This document shows positions 16,917 to 26,700 of a DNA stretch of 64,000 nt, piece after piece. Origin of the DNA: an uncultured Bacteroidota bacterium (lineage in GTDB: Bacteria; Bacteroidota; Bacteroidia; Chitinophagales; Chitinophagaceae). Location: positions 62,001-126,000 of the forward strand of contig CAIVEW010000050.1 in assembly GCA_903905065.1 (NCBI GenBank). Direction: 5' to 3'. The notes beneath the pieces were generated by a model. That model saw only the letters and a program-made list of their open reading frames with translations. It made no database searches and was not told the DNA's origin. How positions within the stretch are numbered: the stretch's first letter is position 1; each line of letters opens with the position of its first letter. Position numbers and translations under genes: made by a program.

Positions 16917-17423
16917 CTAAACCGTGCGATCAGCAATTTTTCTGCGCAGCAAAGTATCTAAAAACACCAGGCCAATAACGATATTTACGGCAATGATCAT
17001 CATCATTGTTCCGCTGCTGAAAATATTGTTGATATTGCCCAGATTCAGTTTAGGTAAAATGTTTTTGACCGTCGTGCCGTTACCGGGATGTGCAAATGCA
17101 TATCCAAGTATTGTACCTATCATACCGATAAATAATGCCGCAATACCGCGAATAATTCCCTTGTTAATGTACCTTTTAGTGGCGGGTGCGACATGTGTGG
17201 CTGCCACAGCATCCATTACATTTTGGGTGAAGCGCATAGAGGGTTGCTCTAATTCAAGGGTATTACCAATACTGGTATGCAATGCGGAGAGCTCCGCATA
17301 CTTAGCTTTCCATATCGGATCACGCTCTATGAGGATGGATATGCGTGGCATATCATCCATAGAGCAAGTACCATCAAGGTACTCCCACAACTGCATTTCT
17401 ATATCTTCTTCGTTCTGTCCCAT
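16917..17423 (-). CDS. Putative anti-sigma factor
   Basis: A 168-residue protein with an acidic N-terminal domain (WEYLDGTCSMDD...RDPIWKAKYAEL) typical of Bacteroidota anti-sigma-like proteins and two membrane helices (about 93-112 and 137-158). It lacks the His-Cys-Cys zinc motif of classic anti-sigma domains. It begins 30 nt downstream of the ECF sigma gene on the same strand, which supports the assignment. It would hold the sigma factor at the membrane. Confidence 0.7.
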   Translation of the reverse strand: MGQNEEDIEMQLWEYLDGTCSMDDMPRISILIERDPIWKAKYAELSALHTSIGNTLELEQPSMRFTQNVMDAVAATHVAPATKRYINKGIIRGIAALFIGMIGTILGYAFAHPGNGTTVKNILPKLNLGNINNIFSSGTMMMIIAVNIVIGLVFLDTLLRRKIADRTV

Positions 17424-17453
17424 TTCCTTAGTTTAAAGTTAAGTATAAATAAG

Positions 17454-18026
17454 CTAAACCAATTCCCTGCTGTACTTACTTTCCAATACTTCTTTCAATT
17501 TTTGCCTTGCCCTGAACAGTTTTACTTTTACGTTACTTGTGGTCAGTCCCATGATCACGCCTATTTCATCTACCGATTGTTCTCCCTGGTAAAACAGTGA
17601 TAACGCCTGCGCTTCTGATTCCGGCAAATGCTTCAAGGCATTGTTCAGCATTTGTTTTTGCGTTTTTTGTTCCAATCGCTCTGATGGCTTTTCTGCGTTA
17701 CTGTTGTCGGAAATAGAAATCATTTTTTCTTCCTCCAGCAGAATCGTTTCATCCTTTTTCTTTCTGAGGTGCGAGAGGCAAGTAGTATTTACAATTGTAT
17801 ATAGCCATGTGCTGAACTTGCTGTTGCCCTTGAAATCCGCCAGGCAACGGTATGCTTTTACAAAAACATCCTGGGCAAGTTCCTCAGCCAATTCGCGGTC
17901 TTTAACATAGCGCATAGCCAGGGTAAATACATACTGCTGGTAACGGTTTACCAAGGTTGCGTAGGCAGCCTGCTGCCCGCGTAGCACCAATTGAATAACC
18001 TCAGTATCGTCGGACTCCGTAAACAT
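17454..18026 (-). CDS. RNA polymerase sigma factor, ECF type
   Basis: A 190-residue sigma-70 family protein with region 2 (about 22-90, AEELAQDVFVKAYRCL and FSTWLYTIVNT) and region 4 (about 130-185, HLPESEAQALSLFYQGEQSVDEIG and TTSNVKVKLFRARQKL). It directs RNA polymerase to a stress or envelope regulon and is paired with the downstream anti-sigma gene. The divergent DUF6249 gene is a likely target; a GTAACC motif in the shared intergenic region may be its -35. Confidence 0.92.
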   Translation of the reverse strand: MFTESDDTEVIQLVLRGQQAAYATLVNRYQQYVFTLAMRYVKDRELAEELAQDVFVKAYRCLADFKGNSKFSTWLYTIVNTTCLSHLRKKKDETILLEEEKMISISDNSNAEKPSERLEQKTQKQMLNNALKHLPESEAQALSLFYQGEQSVDEIGVIMGLTTSNVKVKLFRARQKLKEVLESKYSRELV

Positions 18027-18185
18027 TTGTATTATTAAGACGCAGAAACCCAGGCAATGGTTACAACTAATTATTATTTTTCAGAAAAATAGTTCAAAAA
18101 TTCTGTAACCTGGTTTGAAAGTCGGTAGTCTTAGTTGTATCGGTTCATTCAGAAACCGGATTTTTAACTCTTAAAATTTAATATT

Positions 18186-18734
18186 ATGATCGGTGATTTA
18201 ATTCCAATGGTAATCATGACGGGCATGTTTGCTATGATATTCGGTATCACTTATATCCGCAGCCGGGAGAACATGGCTATGATAGAGAAGGGCCTGAACC
18301 CCAGAAACAAAGACCCAAGGCCTAGACCATTTATTAACCTGAAATGGGGACTTTTGCTGATTGGATCAGGCTTTGGGTTGTTGCTTGCGTTTATTATTGA
18401 TAATACCGTTTTGAAAGAGGATAAAACTTTGTCACAAACCAATATCGCTATTGGCGGCCACCATACTAAGCGTGGTAGTAAAATCAGTATGATAGATACC
18501 AGCCATGCTGCAACTGATACGTCTTTAGCTGCCCGCAGTGCTGCTGCTAAAAATAGTAATACTGCCGATGATGATGACGATGATGACGATCATAGCATAG
18601 TGGATGTAAGAAGTAATGATCCTAAAAATGTGCCTATCTACTTTGCCCTGATAGCAATAGGTGGCGGCCTGGGGCTGTTTTTCTCTTACCGCATCGAAAA
18701 GAAGGAGTGGGTAGACAAGAAAATTGATGGTTAA
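18186..18734 (+). CDS. DUF6249 family membrane protein
   Basis: A 182-residue protein with an N-terminal helix (about 5-24), a second helix (about 57-77) and a third near the C-terminus (about 150-168). A hydrophilic loop contains a run of aspartates (residues about 127-135). The RSRENMAMIEKGLNP block after the first helix is typical of the DUF6249 family found beside ECF sigma genes in Bacteroidota. Function unknown. Divergent from the ECF sigma gene, so probably part of its regulon. Confidence 0.8.
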   Translation: MIGDLIPMVIMTGMFAMIFGITYIRSRENMAMIEKGLNPRNKDPRPRPFINLKWGLLLIGSGFGLLLAFIIDNTVLKEDKTLSQTNIAIGGHHTKRGSKISMIDTSHAATDTSLAARSAAAKNSNTADDDDDDDDHSIVDVRSNDPKNVPIYFALIAIGGGLGLFFSYRIEKKEWVDKKIDG

Positions 18735-18759
18735 TAAGGGTTTAGTTTTTGTGCACAGT

Positions 18760-18792
18760 AGCCGCTCTTCGTGAGTGGCTTTTTTATTTTTT
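18760..18792 (+). terminator. Intrinsic terminator after the DUF6249 gene
   Basis: AGCCGCTC pairs with GAGTGGCT (18773-18780, one G-T pair) around a TTCGT loop, followed by TTTTTATTTTTT. The T-run overlaps the end of the convergent DUF1572 gene. Confidence 0.75.
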
Positions 18793-19347
18793 CTCAATCC
18801 AATCATCTGTAAAATGACGGACCTGTTTCTCCTGCGAGAATTTATCTGCATTGTATTCGTTCGATTTATTGCGGGGAATAGAGAGACTTTTCCATTCGTC
18901 TTTGCTGAGCAGTTTTGATATATATACGATCTGGCCAACGTGGTAGGAGTAGTGGGCTATCTGCCGGTTGATGGCTTCCAGGATGGTATGGCCTTCATTG
19001 CGGATGTATATGATACGCTCCAGGTCATTGTCAGTAATGCTATCCAGTGCATCGAACAAGCATTGCCAGCCTTCATCCCACTTTTTCATCAATTCTGAAC
19101 GGACGAGGGTTTCATTCTCAAATTCGGCATCACGTTTCCGGGTGGGCTTTTCGCCGTCAGTCGTCAGGAAGTCCGTCCAGCGGCTGAGCATATTGCCCCA
19201 CAGATGTTTAACAATAGTGACGATGCTGTTGCTGTCATCGTTTGCATGCCAGGACAGATCTTTGTCTTCGATCTGCGCCATTGCCTTTTCGCCAAGTTGC
19301 TTATACATTGCGAACTGGCGTTTCGCGCTTTCTAAGTAGGAAATCAT
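18784..19347 (-). CDS. DUF1572 / DinB-like protein
   Basis: A 187-residue helical-bundle protein of the DinB/DUF1572 superfamily, usually metal-binding; some relatives are thiol-dependent transferases. Putative metal ligands: His near residue 48 (TIVKHLWGNM) and the HYSYHVGQI motif near residue 140. ATG 19347 is used; the frame's extension to 19356 would need a TTG start. Specific function unknown. Confidence 0.82.
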   Translation of the reverse strand: MISYLESAKRQFAMYKQLGEKAMAQIEDKDLSWHANDDSNSIVTIVKHLWGNMLSRWTDFLTTDGEKPTRKRDAEFENETLVRSELMKKWDEGWQCLFDALDSITDNDLERIIYIRNEGHTILEAINRQIAHYSYHVGQIVYISKLLSKDEWKSLSIPRNKSNEYNADKFSQEKQVRHFTDDWIEKK

Positions 19348-19357
19348 AAACCCCAAA

Positions 19358-19369
19358 CCCCTAAAGGGG
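19358..19369. repeat. CCCCTAAAGGGG palindrome, copy 1
   Basis: Interspersed palindromic repeat between the DUF1572 and GNAT genes. It continues into GGCTTCC, similar to the copy at 55193. Confidence 0.6.
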
Positions 19370-19400
19370 CTTCCTCTTGTTTAGTATTCGTTAACCCCAA

Positions 19401-19412
19401 CCCCTAAAGGGG
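19401..19412. repeat. CCCCTAAAGGGG palindrome, copy 2
   Basis: Second copy 31 nt after the first, preceded by the same AACCCCAA-type flank (TTAACCCCAA). Confidence 0.6.
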
Positions 19413-19503
19413 CTATTCCCCTATTGATCGAATTGGCGTTTAAATAAAATTGCTTAATTATTTTTCAATGCTCAATGTTTTCAATGACCCTTAATTTATG
19501 GTT

Positions 19504-19515
19504 CCCCTTTAGGGG
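19504..19515. repeat. CCCCTTTAGGGG palindrome, copy 3 (inverted)
   Basis: The reverse-orientation form of the same repeat. It overlaps the last codons of the GNAT gene that ends at 19509. Confidence 0.6.
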
Positions 19516-19970
19516 ACAGGGGTGCTTTGGGTATAAATATCTGGCCTTGTCAGCTCCATTATTCGCTCGGGGTATTTACATTCTGTGAAGTCATATTTTC
19601 GGTAGAGCTCCTGAGCTCCCTTGGTGGCCAGCATTATGCGCCGCAGGCCCCTGACCCATTCCATGCCGAAGATGAGTTCCATCATCCTTTTGCTGATACC
19701 CTGGCCTCTGTGCACCTCAACTACGTATACATCGGCGAGGTAGGCAAATGTGGCATAATCGGTCACTAACCTTGCGTATGCTATTTGTTGCCCATTAAAC
19801 AATGCGGCGATACAGTAGGAATGTTCAAATGCCCTGTTTACGACGTCAAATGGGATATGGGGAGACCAATAGGATAACACTGAAAGCCACTTATGAATGT
19901 CGCGGACATCCATAAGCGACTTATCCGTAGTTATAATGTATCCTTTAAAGTTTTCTTTCACCGGCTCCAT
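19509..19970 (-). CDS. GNAT family N-acetyltransferase
   Basis: About 153 residues with the GNAT acetyl-CoA pyrophosphate motif RGQGISKRMM near residue 90 and the C-terminal ELYRKYDFTE block. Transfers an acetyl group from acetyl-CoA to an unknown amine. ATG 19970 starts one base after the ilvE stop (TGA-A-ATG), so it is translated by coupling or restart; an ATG at 20000 inside ilvE is an alternative. Its C-terminal end coincides with a CCCCTTTAGGGG repeat, which supplies the final residues. Confidence 0.85.
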   Translation of the reverse strand: MEPVKENFKGYIITTDKSLMDVRDIHKWLSVLSYWSPHIPFDVVNRAFEHSYCIAALFNGQQIAYARLVTDYATFAYLADVYVVEVHRGQGISKRMMELIFGMEWVRGLRRIMLATKGAQELYRKYDFTECKYPERIMELTRPDIYTQSTPVP

Positions 19971-19971
19971 T

Positions 19972-21021
19972 TCAGATAACGTAGTTCCATTTATTGACAT
20001 CTTCTGTGAGCCCACGGCGGATGTTGAACAGTTCTTTCTGTAATTGATACATCATTGCATCCGGTTCTATATAGCATTTGTACTCTTTGTGGCCAATGGC
20101 GATGATCTCAATAGGCGCGACTACTGCTGCAGTGCCAGCCCCGAACGCTTCCACGCGCTTGCCGTCTTCGAAAGCTGTAATTAGTTCTGCGTAGCTTATT
20201 TGTCTTTCTTCAATAGTAATTCCTTTTGCCTTTGCTATTGAAAGCAGCGAATCACGGGTTACGCCGTCAAGAATCGTCCCCGTTAACTGTGGCGTTACCA
20301 AAACATTGTCTATAAAGAACATAGCATTCATAGTGCCGGATTCTTCAATGAATTCGTTATGGATTGCGTCTGTCCAAAGGACCTGGTCATAGCCGGCTTC
20401 CCGCGCCAACTGTGTAGGGTAAAATGCGCCGCCGTAGTTGCCGCCGCATTTTGCATTGCCTGTACCACCCTCGGCAGCGCGCACAAAATTTGTTTCCACT
20501 TTTACTTTGAGCGGTTTGGCATAATACTGGAATGCCGGCGAACAAACTACCATAAACAGATACTCGTCGGAAATTTTTACACCTATCCTGTCCTCGGTAG
20601 CAATCATGAATGGACGGATGTATAGTGAACCATCCGCTTCTTTTGGCACCCAATCGGCATCAAGCTGTACCAAACTACGTATAGCGTCAATAAATAGTTT
20701 TTGGGGAACAGGCGGCATGCACATACGGTGCAGTGATTTTATGAAACGATCGTAGTGTTTGTCTGCACGGAAAATATTTATATGGCCGTCTTCCATCACA
20801 AACGCTTTCATGCCTTCAAATACTGTTTGCCCATAGTGCAGGCAAAGCGCCAGCGGGCTCAGGGTAAGATCGTGAAACGGCACTACTTGTGCATTCTGCC
20901 ATTCGCCGTTTTTGTATTCGGCGATGAACATATGCTCGGTCGGTATTTTACCGAAAGGGAGCGACTTGGTGTCCGTGACTTTTCTTTCGGCCTGCGAGGT
21001 AACTGAAATAGTGTGTTCCAT
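19972..21021 (-). CDS. ilvE: Branched-chain amino acid aminotransferase
   Basis: A 349-residue fold-type IV PLP aminotransferase (BCAT group II, as in eukaryotes and many bacteria). It interconverts Val, Leu and Ile with their 2-oxo acids using glutamate. Visible motifs: GQTVFEGMKAF, YIRPFMIATE, KCGGNYGGAFYP (PLP Lys in the GNAKCGGNY block), WTDAIHNEFIEESGTMN and GTILDGVTRDS. Length is standard. The downstream GNAT gene follows immediately; the EamA exporter lies 22 nt upstream on the same strand, so the three could be one transcript. Confidence 0.95.
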   Translation of the reverse strand: MEHTISVTSQAERKVTDTKSLPFGKIPTEHMFIAEYKNGEWQNAQVVPFHDLTLSPLALCLHYGQTVFEGMKAFVMEDGHINIFRADKHYDRFIKSLHRMCMPPVPQKLFIDAIRSLVQLDADWVPKEADGSLYIRPFMIATEDRIGVKISDEYLFMVVCSPAFQYYAKPLKVKVETNFVRAAEGGTGNAKCGGNYGGAFYPTQLAREAGYDQVLWTDAIHNEFIEESGTMNAMFFIDNVLVTPQLTGTILDGVTRDSLLSIAKAKGITIEERQISYAELITAFEDGKRVEAFGAGTAAVVAPIEIIAIGHKEYKCYIEPDAMMYQLQKELFNIRRGLTEDVNKWNYVI

Positions 21022-21042
21022 ACAGTTTCTGTTTTAGATTGT

Positions 21043-22002
21043 TTATGAATCAGCCTGCAGGGCCTCCGGAAAGGCTGCGGCCATTTTTGAAGTTAATTCT
21101 TTTTCTGCCTTATGTTGTTTCCTGTAGCCACGATTTACCAGGTATACACTGATAACGATGGTAACAAAAGCCATGCCCGTATATACATTTACATCCTCTT
21201 TCAAGAACAGGTAGCCCACGATTACGGCTATCAACGGGTTGATGTAGGCATATATTGTGGCAATGCCCACAGGCAAGGCGCTAAGTGCATACATGTATGC
21301 GGCATATGCCAGCACTGAGCCAAATGTGACGAGATAGAGCAGCGCCTCCATCCCTTCCTTGTTCCATAATTGAAAGCCTTGATAGCTATCAATCGCCGGG
21401 CTGAGCAACAGCATGAACAGACCGCCAAATAATAATTGCAGTCCAGAGTTAAAGAACGGGTTGACGGGGTTAACGTGCTTTTTATTTACAATGCTGCCCA
21501 ATGCCCAGCAGCAGGTGGCTAGCAGAACTGCGAGCATGCCGCCTATATATGCGGGCTTTGTGATGTCCGCAAGGTTGTGCCGGAAAATAAGTCCTACGCC
21601 ACAAACCCCGAGAATCATACCAAAACCAATTGCTGCATTGAAATGATCTTTTTTCGAAGACATGAGATTGAACATCACTGCAAAAAGCGGCATCATAGAA
21701 CACAGCAGCGCAGCAATGCCGCTAGGTATATATTTCTCGCCCCATGTCACACCGCCGTTACCCATAGTCAGCATCAGAAAACCTACCAGCATCTGGCGGA
21801 GTATGTTCTGTGACGACAGGTCTTTTTTCTTGCTTACCATCAATGCTATGAGCACCAATATGACGCCGGCAATTGTTTGCCGTGCGCCTGCAAATAATAA
21901 AGGCGGATAGTGTTCCACGCCTACCCATATAGCCATGTAGGTAGTTCCCCATACTATGCAGACGAAAATAAGCGCGATATATGCTTTGGTGTTCGATTTC
22001 AT
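21043..22002 (-). CDS. EamA/DMT family transporter
   Basis: A 319-residue inner-membrane protein with about ten hydrophobic helices and two EamA repeats, beginning IALIFVCIVWGTTYMAIWVGV. Members export amino acids or metabolites. ATG 22002 is used; the extension to 22149 runs into the divergent MocR gene. It lies upstream of ilvE on the same strand and divergent from a MocR regulator, an arrangement that suggests amine or amino-acid efflux under that regulator's control. Confidence 0.9.
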   Translation of the reverse strand: MKSNTKAYIALIFVCIVWGTTYMAIWVGVEHYPPLLFAGARQTIAGVILVLIALMVSKKKDLSSQNILRQMLVGFLMLTMGNGGVTWGEKYIPSGIAALLCSMMPLFAVMFNLMSSKKDHFNAAIGFGMILGVCGVGLIFRHNLADITKPAYIGGMLAVLLATCCWALGSIVNKKHVNPVNPFFNSGLQLLFGGLFMLLLSPAIDSYQGFQLWNKEGMEALLYLVTFGSVLAYAAYMYALSALPVGIATIYAYINPLIAVIVGYLFLKEDVNVYTGMAFVTIVISVYLVNRGYRKQHKAEKELTSKMAAAFPEALQADS

Positions 22003-22008
22003 TTCCGA

Positions 22009-22020
22009 CACAAAATTGTG
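22009..22020. promoter_or_regulatory. Candidate operator between EamA and MocR genes
   Basis: CACAA-AA-TTGTG, a short perfect inverted repeat 6 nt upstream of the EamA start codon, in the 78-nt divergent intergenic region. It may be the MocR binding site; this is inference from position and symmetry. Confidence 0.3.
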
Positions 22021-22054
22021 AAAAATAATTAAAACAAAACAGATACAATTTCCA

Positions 22055-22062
22055 TAATTTTG
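22055..22062 (+). promoter_or_regulatory. -7 promoter element of the MocR gene
   Basis: TAATTTTG matches TAnnTTTG, 18 nt upstream of ATG 22081. Confidence 0.5.
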
Positions 22063-22080
22063 ACCATAACAGTTTTTTTT

Positions 22081-23520
22081 ATGAAGACGATCAGCAACAG
22101 CAAGACCGAACATTTGTACCTGCGTATTGCGGAAACAATAGAGCAACAAATATTGGACCAGGTACTGAAAATAGGCGATAGATTGGCGTCTGTGCGGCTG
22201 CTAAGCAAGGAGCATGGAATTAGCGTAAGCACTATACTGCAGGCATACTATCATCTTGAGGGTAAAGGGCTTATAGAGTCACGCCCGCAGTCAGGATACT
22301 ATGTGCGGTTCAATCCATCCAGGTTTCCGCAGAAGATAGAAAAGAGCAACCCGCAGCAAATAGTAAAAACGAAGAATGTGGAGGCTATCATCGGTGAAGT
22401 GTATGACACTTTTTCGATGAGCGGTGTTACCCGGTTTTCTCTCAGCGTGCCGGCCCCCGAGATATTGCCGCTGGCAAAGCTGAATAAGGCGATGATGCAG
22501 GCCCTCCGCGACCTGCCGGCGAATGGCACCTCTTACGAGCAGGTGCAGGGGAACGACCTGCTGCGCAGGCAAGTAGCCCGTTGGTCTATGCACTGGGGCG
22601 GCCATCTTCAGGCAGATGACCTGGTTACAACCTCGGGCTGTATGAACGCCATTTCCTATTGCCTTATGGCGCTGACCAAGCCGGGAGATACTATTGCGGT
22701 AGAGAGTCCCGTGTATTTTGGCGTATTGCGATTTGCGCAGAGTATAGGCCTGAAAGTATTGGAGCTGCCAACTGATCCTGATACTGGCGTAGATCCGGAT
22801 GATGTGAAAAAAGCATTGCGCAAACACGCCATCAAGGCCTGTTTCTTCGTTACTAATTTCAGTAATCCGCTTGGCTATTGTATGCCCGATGAGCAAAAGG
22901 AAGCAATGGTAAAACTGCTTTCACGGCATGGTGTGCCGCTGATAGAAGATGATCTGTATGGAGATGTGTATTTTGGTAAGAGCCGGCCAAAGTCATGTAA
23001 GAGCTTTGACGAAGAAGGGAATGTACTTTGGTGCAGCTCGATCTCGAAGACCCTCGCGCCGGGGTACAGGGTGGGGTGGGCAGCCCCTGGTAAATACATG
23101 GATAAAGTGAAGCGGCTGAAATTGTACCACAGTATAACAAGTGCCACTGCACAACAAGCAGCTATCGCGAGCTTCCTGGCGACCGGCAGATATGAGTATC
23201 ACCTCCGCAAGTTGCGACAGACGCTTCATGCAAACAGCCTGCAATTTACCCGTGCGATAGGAGAGTATTTTCCAGGCGGCATTAAAATGTCAACCCCTAA
23301 GGGCGGATTTATATTATGGCTTGAATTGGACAAAAAGGTAGACACCTACCATCTTTACCAGGAGGCAATGCAGCATAAAATAAGCATAGCTCCGGGTACC
23401 ATGTTTACCCTTCAAGACCGTTACCAGAATTGTATGCGGCTCAGTTACGGGATGCCATGGACAAATGAGGTGGACCGGGCTTTGAGACGGCTTGGAAATC
23501 TTGTGCATGGGATGATGTAA
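22081..23520 (+). CDS. MocR-type transcriptional regulator (GntR HTH + aminotransferase domain)
   Basis: A 479-residue PLP-dependent regulator. The N-terminal GntR winged helix occupies about residues 5-75 (LYLRIAETIEQQIL, GDRLASVRLLSKEHGISVSTILQAYYHLEGKGLI). After a linker comes a fold-type I aminotransferase domain (about 115-475) with the PLP Lys in SISKTLAPGYRVGW and Asp-rich FSNPLGYCMPDEQ/LIEDDLYGDVYF blocks. MocR proteins sense PLP-linked amines or amino acids and often control a neighbouring transporter. ATG 22081 is preferred; a start at 22060 would lie within the promoter box. Confidence 0.93.
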   Translation: MKTISNSKTEHLYLRIAETIEQQILDQVLKIGDRLASVRLLSKEHGISVSTILQAYYHLEGKGLIESRPQSGYYVRFNPSRFPQKIEKSNPQQIVKTKNVEAIIGEVYDTFSMSGVTRFSLSVPAPEILPLAKLNKAMMQALRDLPANGTSYEQVQGNDLLRRQVARWSMHWGGHLQADDLVTTSGCMNAISYCLMALTKPGDTIAVESPVYFGVLRFAQSIGLKVLELPTDPDTGVDPDDVKKALRKHAIKACFFVTNFSNPLGYCMPDEQKEAMVKLLSRHGVPLIEDDLYGDVYFGKSRPKSCKSFDEEGNVLWCSSISKTLAPGYRVGWAAPGKYMDKVKRLKLYHSITSATAQQAAIASFLATGRYEYHLRKLRQTLHANSLQFTRAIGEYFPGGIKMSTPKGGFILWLELDKKVDTYHLYQEAMQHKISIAPGTMFTLQDRYQNCMRLSYGMPWTNEVDRALRRLGNLVHGMM

Positions 23521-23775
23521 CTTTTTTTGGAATTAGGAATTCGTACTTTGAACCGCCGGCCGGTTTGGATTGCTTCGTTAATACTCTATTTAAAAAGTAC
23601 CTGCTTCGTTTTTTGGCGATCCAATAAAAAAATTCATTTCTATAACTATTGATTAATCCTGTTGGATTAGCGGCAGGTATTTATTAACAATATTTGTTTT
23701 GTTTACCTTTATGTTATATTTTGCCAGATAATTTTCCATATAACTATTATATAGTAACAACTTTTTTCGCTCTTT

Positions 23776-26700
23776 ATGAGAAAGCTATTTATTCTATTTG
23801 TTTTACTGACGTTGGTAGGTGAGGATTTGTCCGCGCAATATAACACACCTCAAAACTATAACTGGGTCTTTGGAACACGTGCCGGGGTGAGTTTCAGTTC
23901 TGGTTCTCCAGTCAATATTTCTCCAACTATTGCAGGCGCAGCAACACCAATAGACCAGTACGAAGGCTCTGCGTCTGTAAGCAATCCTACTACGGGAGCG
24001 TTGCTGTTTTATACCGACGGTACCAGTATCTGGAACAGCGCGGGAAACATTATGCCGGGCTCTGCTGCCGGGCTCACACCATACAGCACCTGGAGTACAA
24101 CCCAGGCGGCGCTTATCGTGCCAGTGCTTTCCAATCCTAATCAATACTATGTATTTTCTATTGAAGAGGCGGAAGATTATTTATCAGGTGATATGGGGGC
24201 TATGCGTATGTATTACTGCATCGTCGACATGACACTTGCGGGCGGCCTGGGTAATGTGGTGCCGGGTACGCTGGGTACATTCTTTGCAAGCCCTGTGGCG
24301 GAAAAAATGATAGTTGTGCCTGGTAATAACTGCGATCTATGGCTGATCACACACGGGCGGGGAAATCAAAGCTTCTATGTTTATGATATAACTACTACGG
24401 GCATCAGCGCGACACCGGTTGTATCTACATTAGGCAACATGACAGGCGGCTTTGCATATGGCATCGGGGTGGTTAAGGCATCGCCGAACAGGCTGCACCT
24501 TGTGACTCAAAGCTGGAATGACCCCACGATCACAGATATTGCAGGGACGCATTTGAATGGTACGGAGCTATATGATTTTGACCCAAATACGGGGATAGTA
24601 TCTAACTGCAGGTTGCTGGATTCTCTTGACGAAGAGTATGGTGCGGAATTCTCACCTGATAATACCAAGCTGTACACTATGGAAGATTTTCCGGCGGCAG
24701 GGGTTTCGAAGATAGCCCAGTATGATATAACGGGCGCTACGGCGGCTGCGATAAGGGCCACCAAGTATACAGTGGTTACGAGCTCGGCTGCCGCAAACGA
24801 ACCCTATACCGATCCGAAGCTGGCGGTGAACAATAAAATCTACTTTGGTTCCATGACATCCTTACCTCAGTCCTACCTGAGTGTGATCAATAGTCCGAAC
24901 GCGTCGGGTGCAGCTTGTGGGTATGCGAACAATATAGTCACCTTATCGGGAGTAGGGTACAGTTATGCGCAAGAAGGTATGCCCAATGTAGTGCAGAATG
25001 TGGTGCACGATACTTCATTCCAGGAACATGATACGACGCTTTGCGTGATCGCATCATCCGGTATTATCCTGCATGCGCCTGCCGGCACATCTTATTATTG
25101 GTATGATGGCACTACTGCGGCCACTCATCTAGCGGTAGCGTCAGGTACCTATTGGGTCAATGTTTCAAATCTGTGCAGCGTAATCAGTGACACCTTCAAA
25201 GTGCATGTTGGCGCCACACCTATTTTGGGAACACTTACTATTTGCCCCGGAGGTAGCACAACCTTGACCAATACAACACCAGGTGGCACATGGACCAGTT
25301 CGCTTACTTCTGTAGCAACCATCGGCGCTTCCTCAGGAGTTGTAAACGGAATTGGAAGCGGGACAACAACTATTTCTTATACGACACCGGGTTCTTTGGG
25401 TATTACCGGTTGCACCTCAACTGCGGTAGTCACCGTAGATCCCTTATCATCTATTACGGGAACGCCGACGTTGTGTCTAGGAGGTACAACAATCCTCAGT
25501 AATACAACAGCAGGTGGTACCTGGAGCAGTGTAAATACTGCGGTTGCGACTATAGGCAGTGTAACTGGCGTGGTAAATGGAGTTTCAGCGGGAACCTCCA
25601 CTATTTCCTATTTCACTGCGGCAGGGTGTTCAACCTCTATCGTTGTTACGGTTAGTGCTACATCTCCTATCAGCGGCACCTTGACTGTATGCCAGGGAAA
25701 TACTATTACATTAACCGATGTCACTACCGGTGGTACCTGGCAAAGCGGCAATCCCGGTGTTGCAACTATTGGAGCCGGTACGGGCGTTGTAACCGGTGTG
25801 AGTGGTGGCACAGCCACTATCACGTACATTACTCCTGCCGGTTGCATGGCAAATGCTGTCGTTACCGTTAACCCGGTGGGCCCGATCAATGGTTCGCTGT
25901 CGGTATGTCTGGGATATACGACAACACTGACGGATAATGCCGCAGGTGGCACCTGGAGCAGTACCAACCCCGGCATAGCAACTATTGTTGCAGGTACTGG
26001 TTTAGTCACAGGAGTCGCTGTTGGGACGACGACTATAAGTTATTTGCTGCCATCTGGCTGTTTCGCAACCGCTGTGCTGACTGTTATTACGGTTGCGCCA
26101 ATAAATGGCACCCCAGAGATGTGTGTAGGCAGTACCACTACGCTTAGCAGCTCTTCAACTGGCGGCACATGGAGCAGCGGTAACCCAGGTGTTGCAACTA
26201 TTGGAGTTTCCTCGGGTGTTGTTAATGGTGTTTCTATTGGCACCGCAACCATTACCTACACCATAGGCGGTGGCTGCACAAATGCAATTGTGGTTACGGT
26301 AAACCCTTTGCCAGCGCCAATTTCTGGGACTACATCGGTATGCCAGGGCTTTACTGCGACTTTGACCGATGCGTCTGGCGGCGGTACCTGGAGCAGCAGC
26401 AATCCTGCGATCGCTTCGGTCGGTGCTTCTTCGGGGATTGTAAGTGGTGTTTCCGGAGGCACGGTGACTATTACGTACAAACTGCCAACCGGCTGTTTTG
26501 CGACGATCCCATTTATTGTGAATCCCACACCCCCAAATATTTCCGGGGCAGCAAATTTATGTATCGGATCATCAGTTACGTTAACCGATATTACTGCCGG
26601 AGGTACCTGGCTTAGCAGCAGCGCAGGCATTGCCAGTATCGGATTTTCAAGTGGCGTAGTGACAGGTATTTCGACCGGTTTTACCATAATCACCTATACG

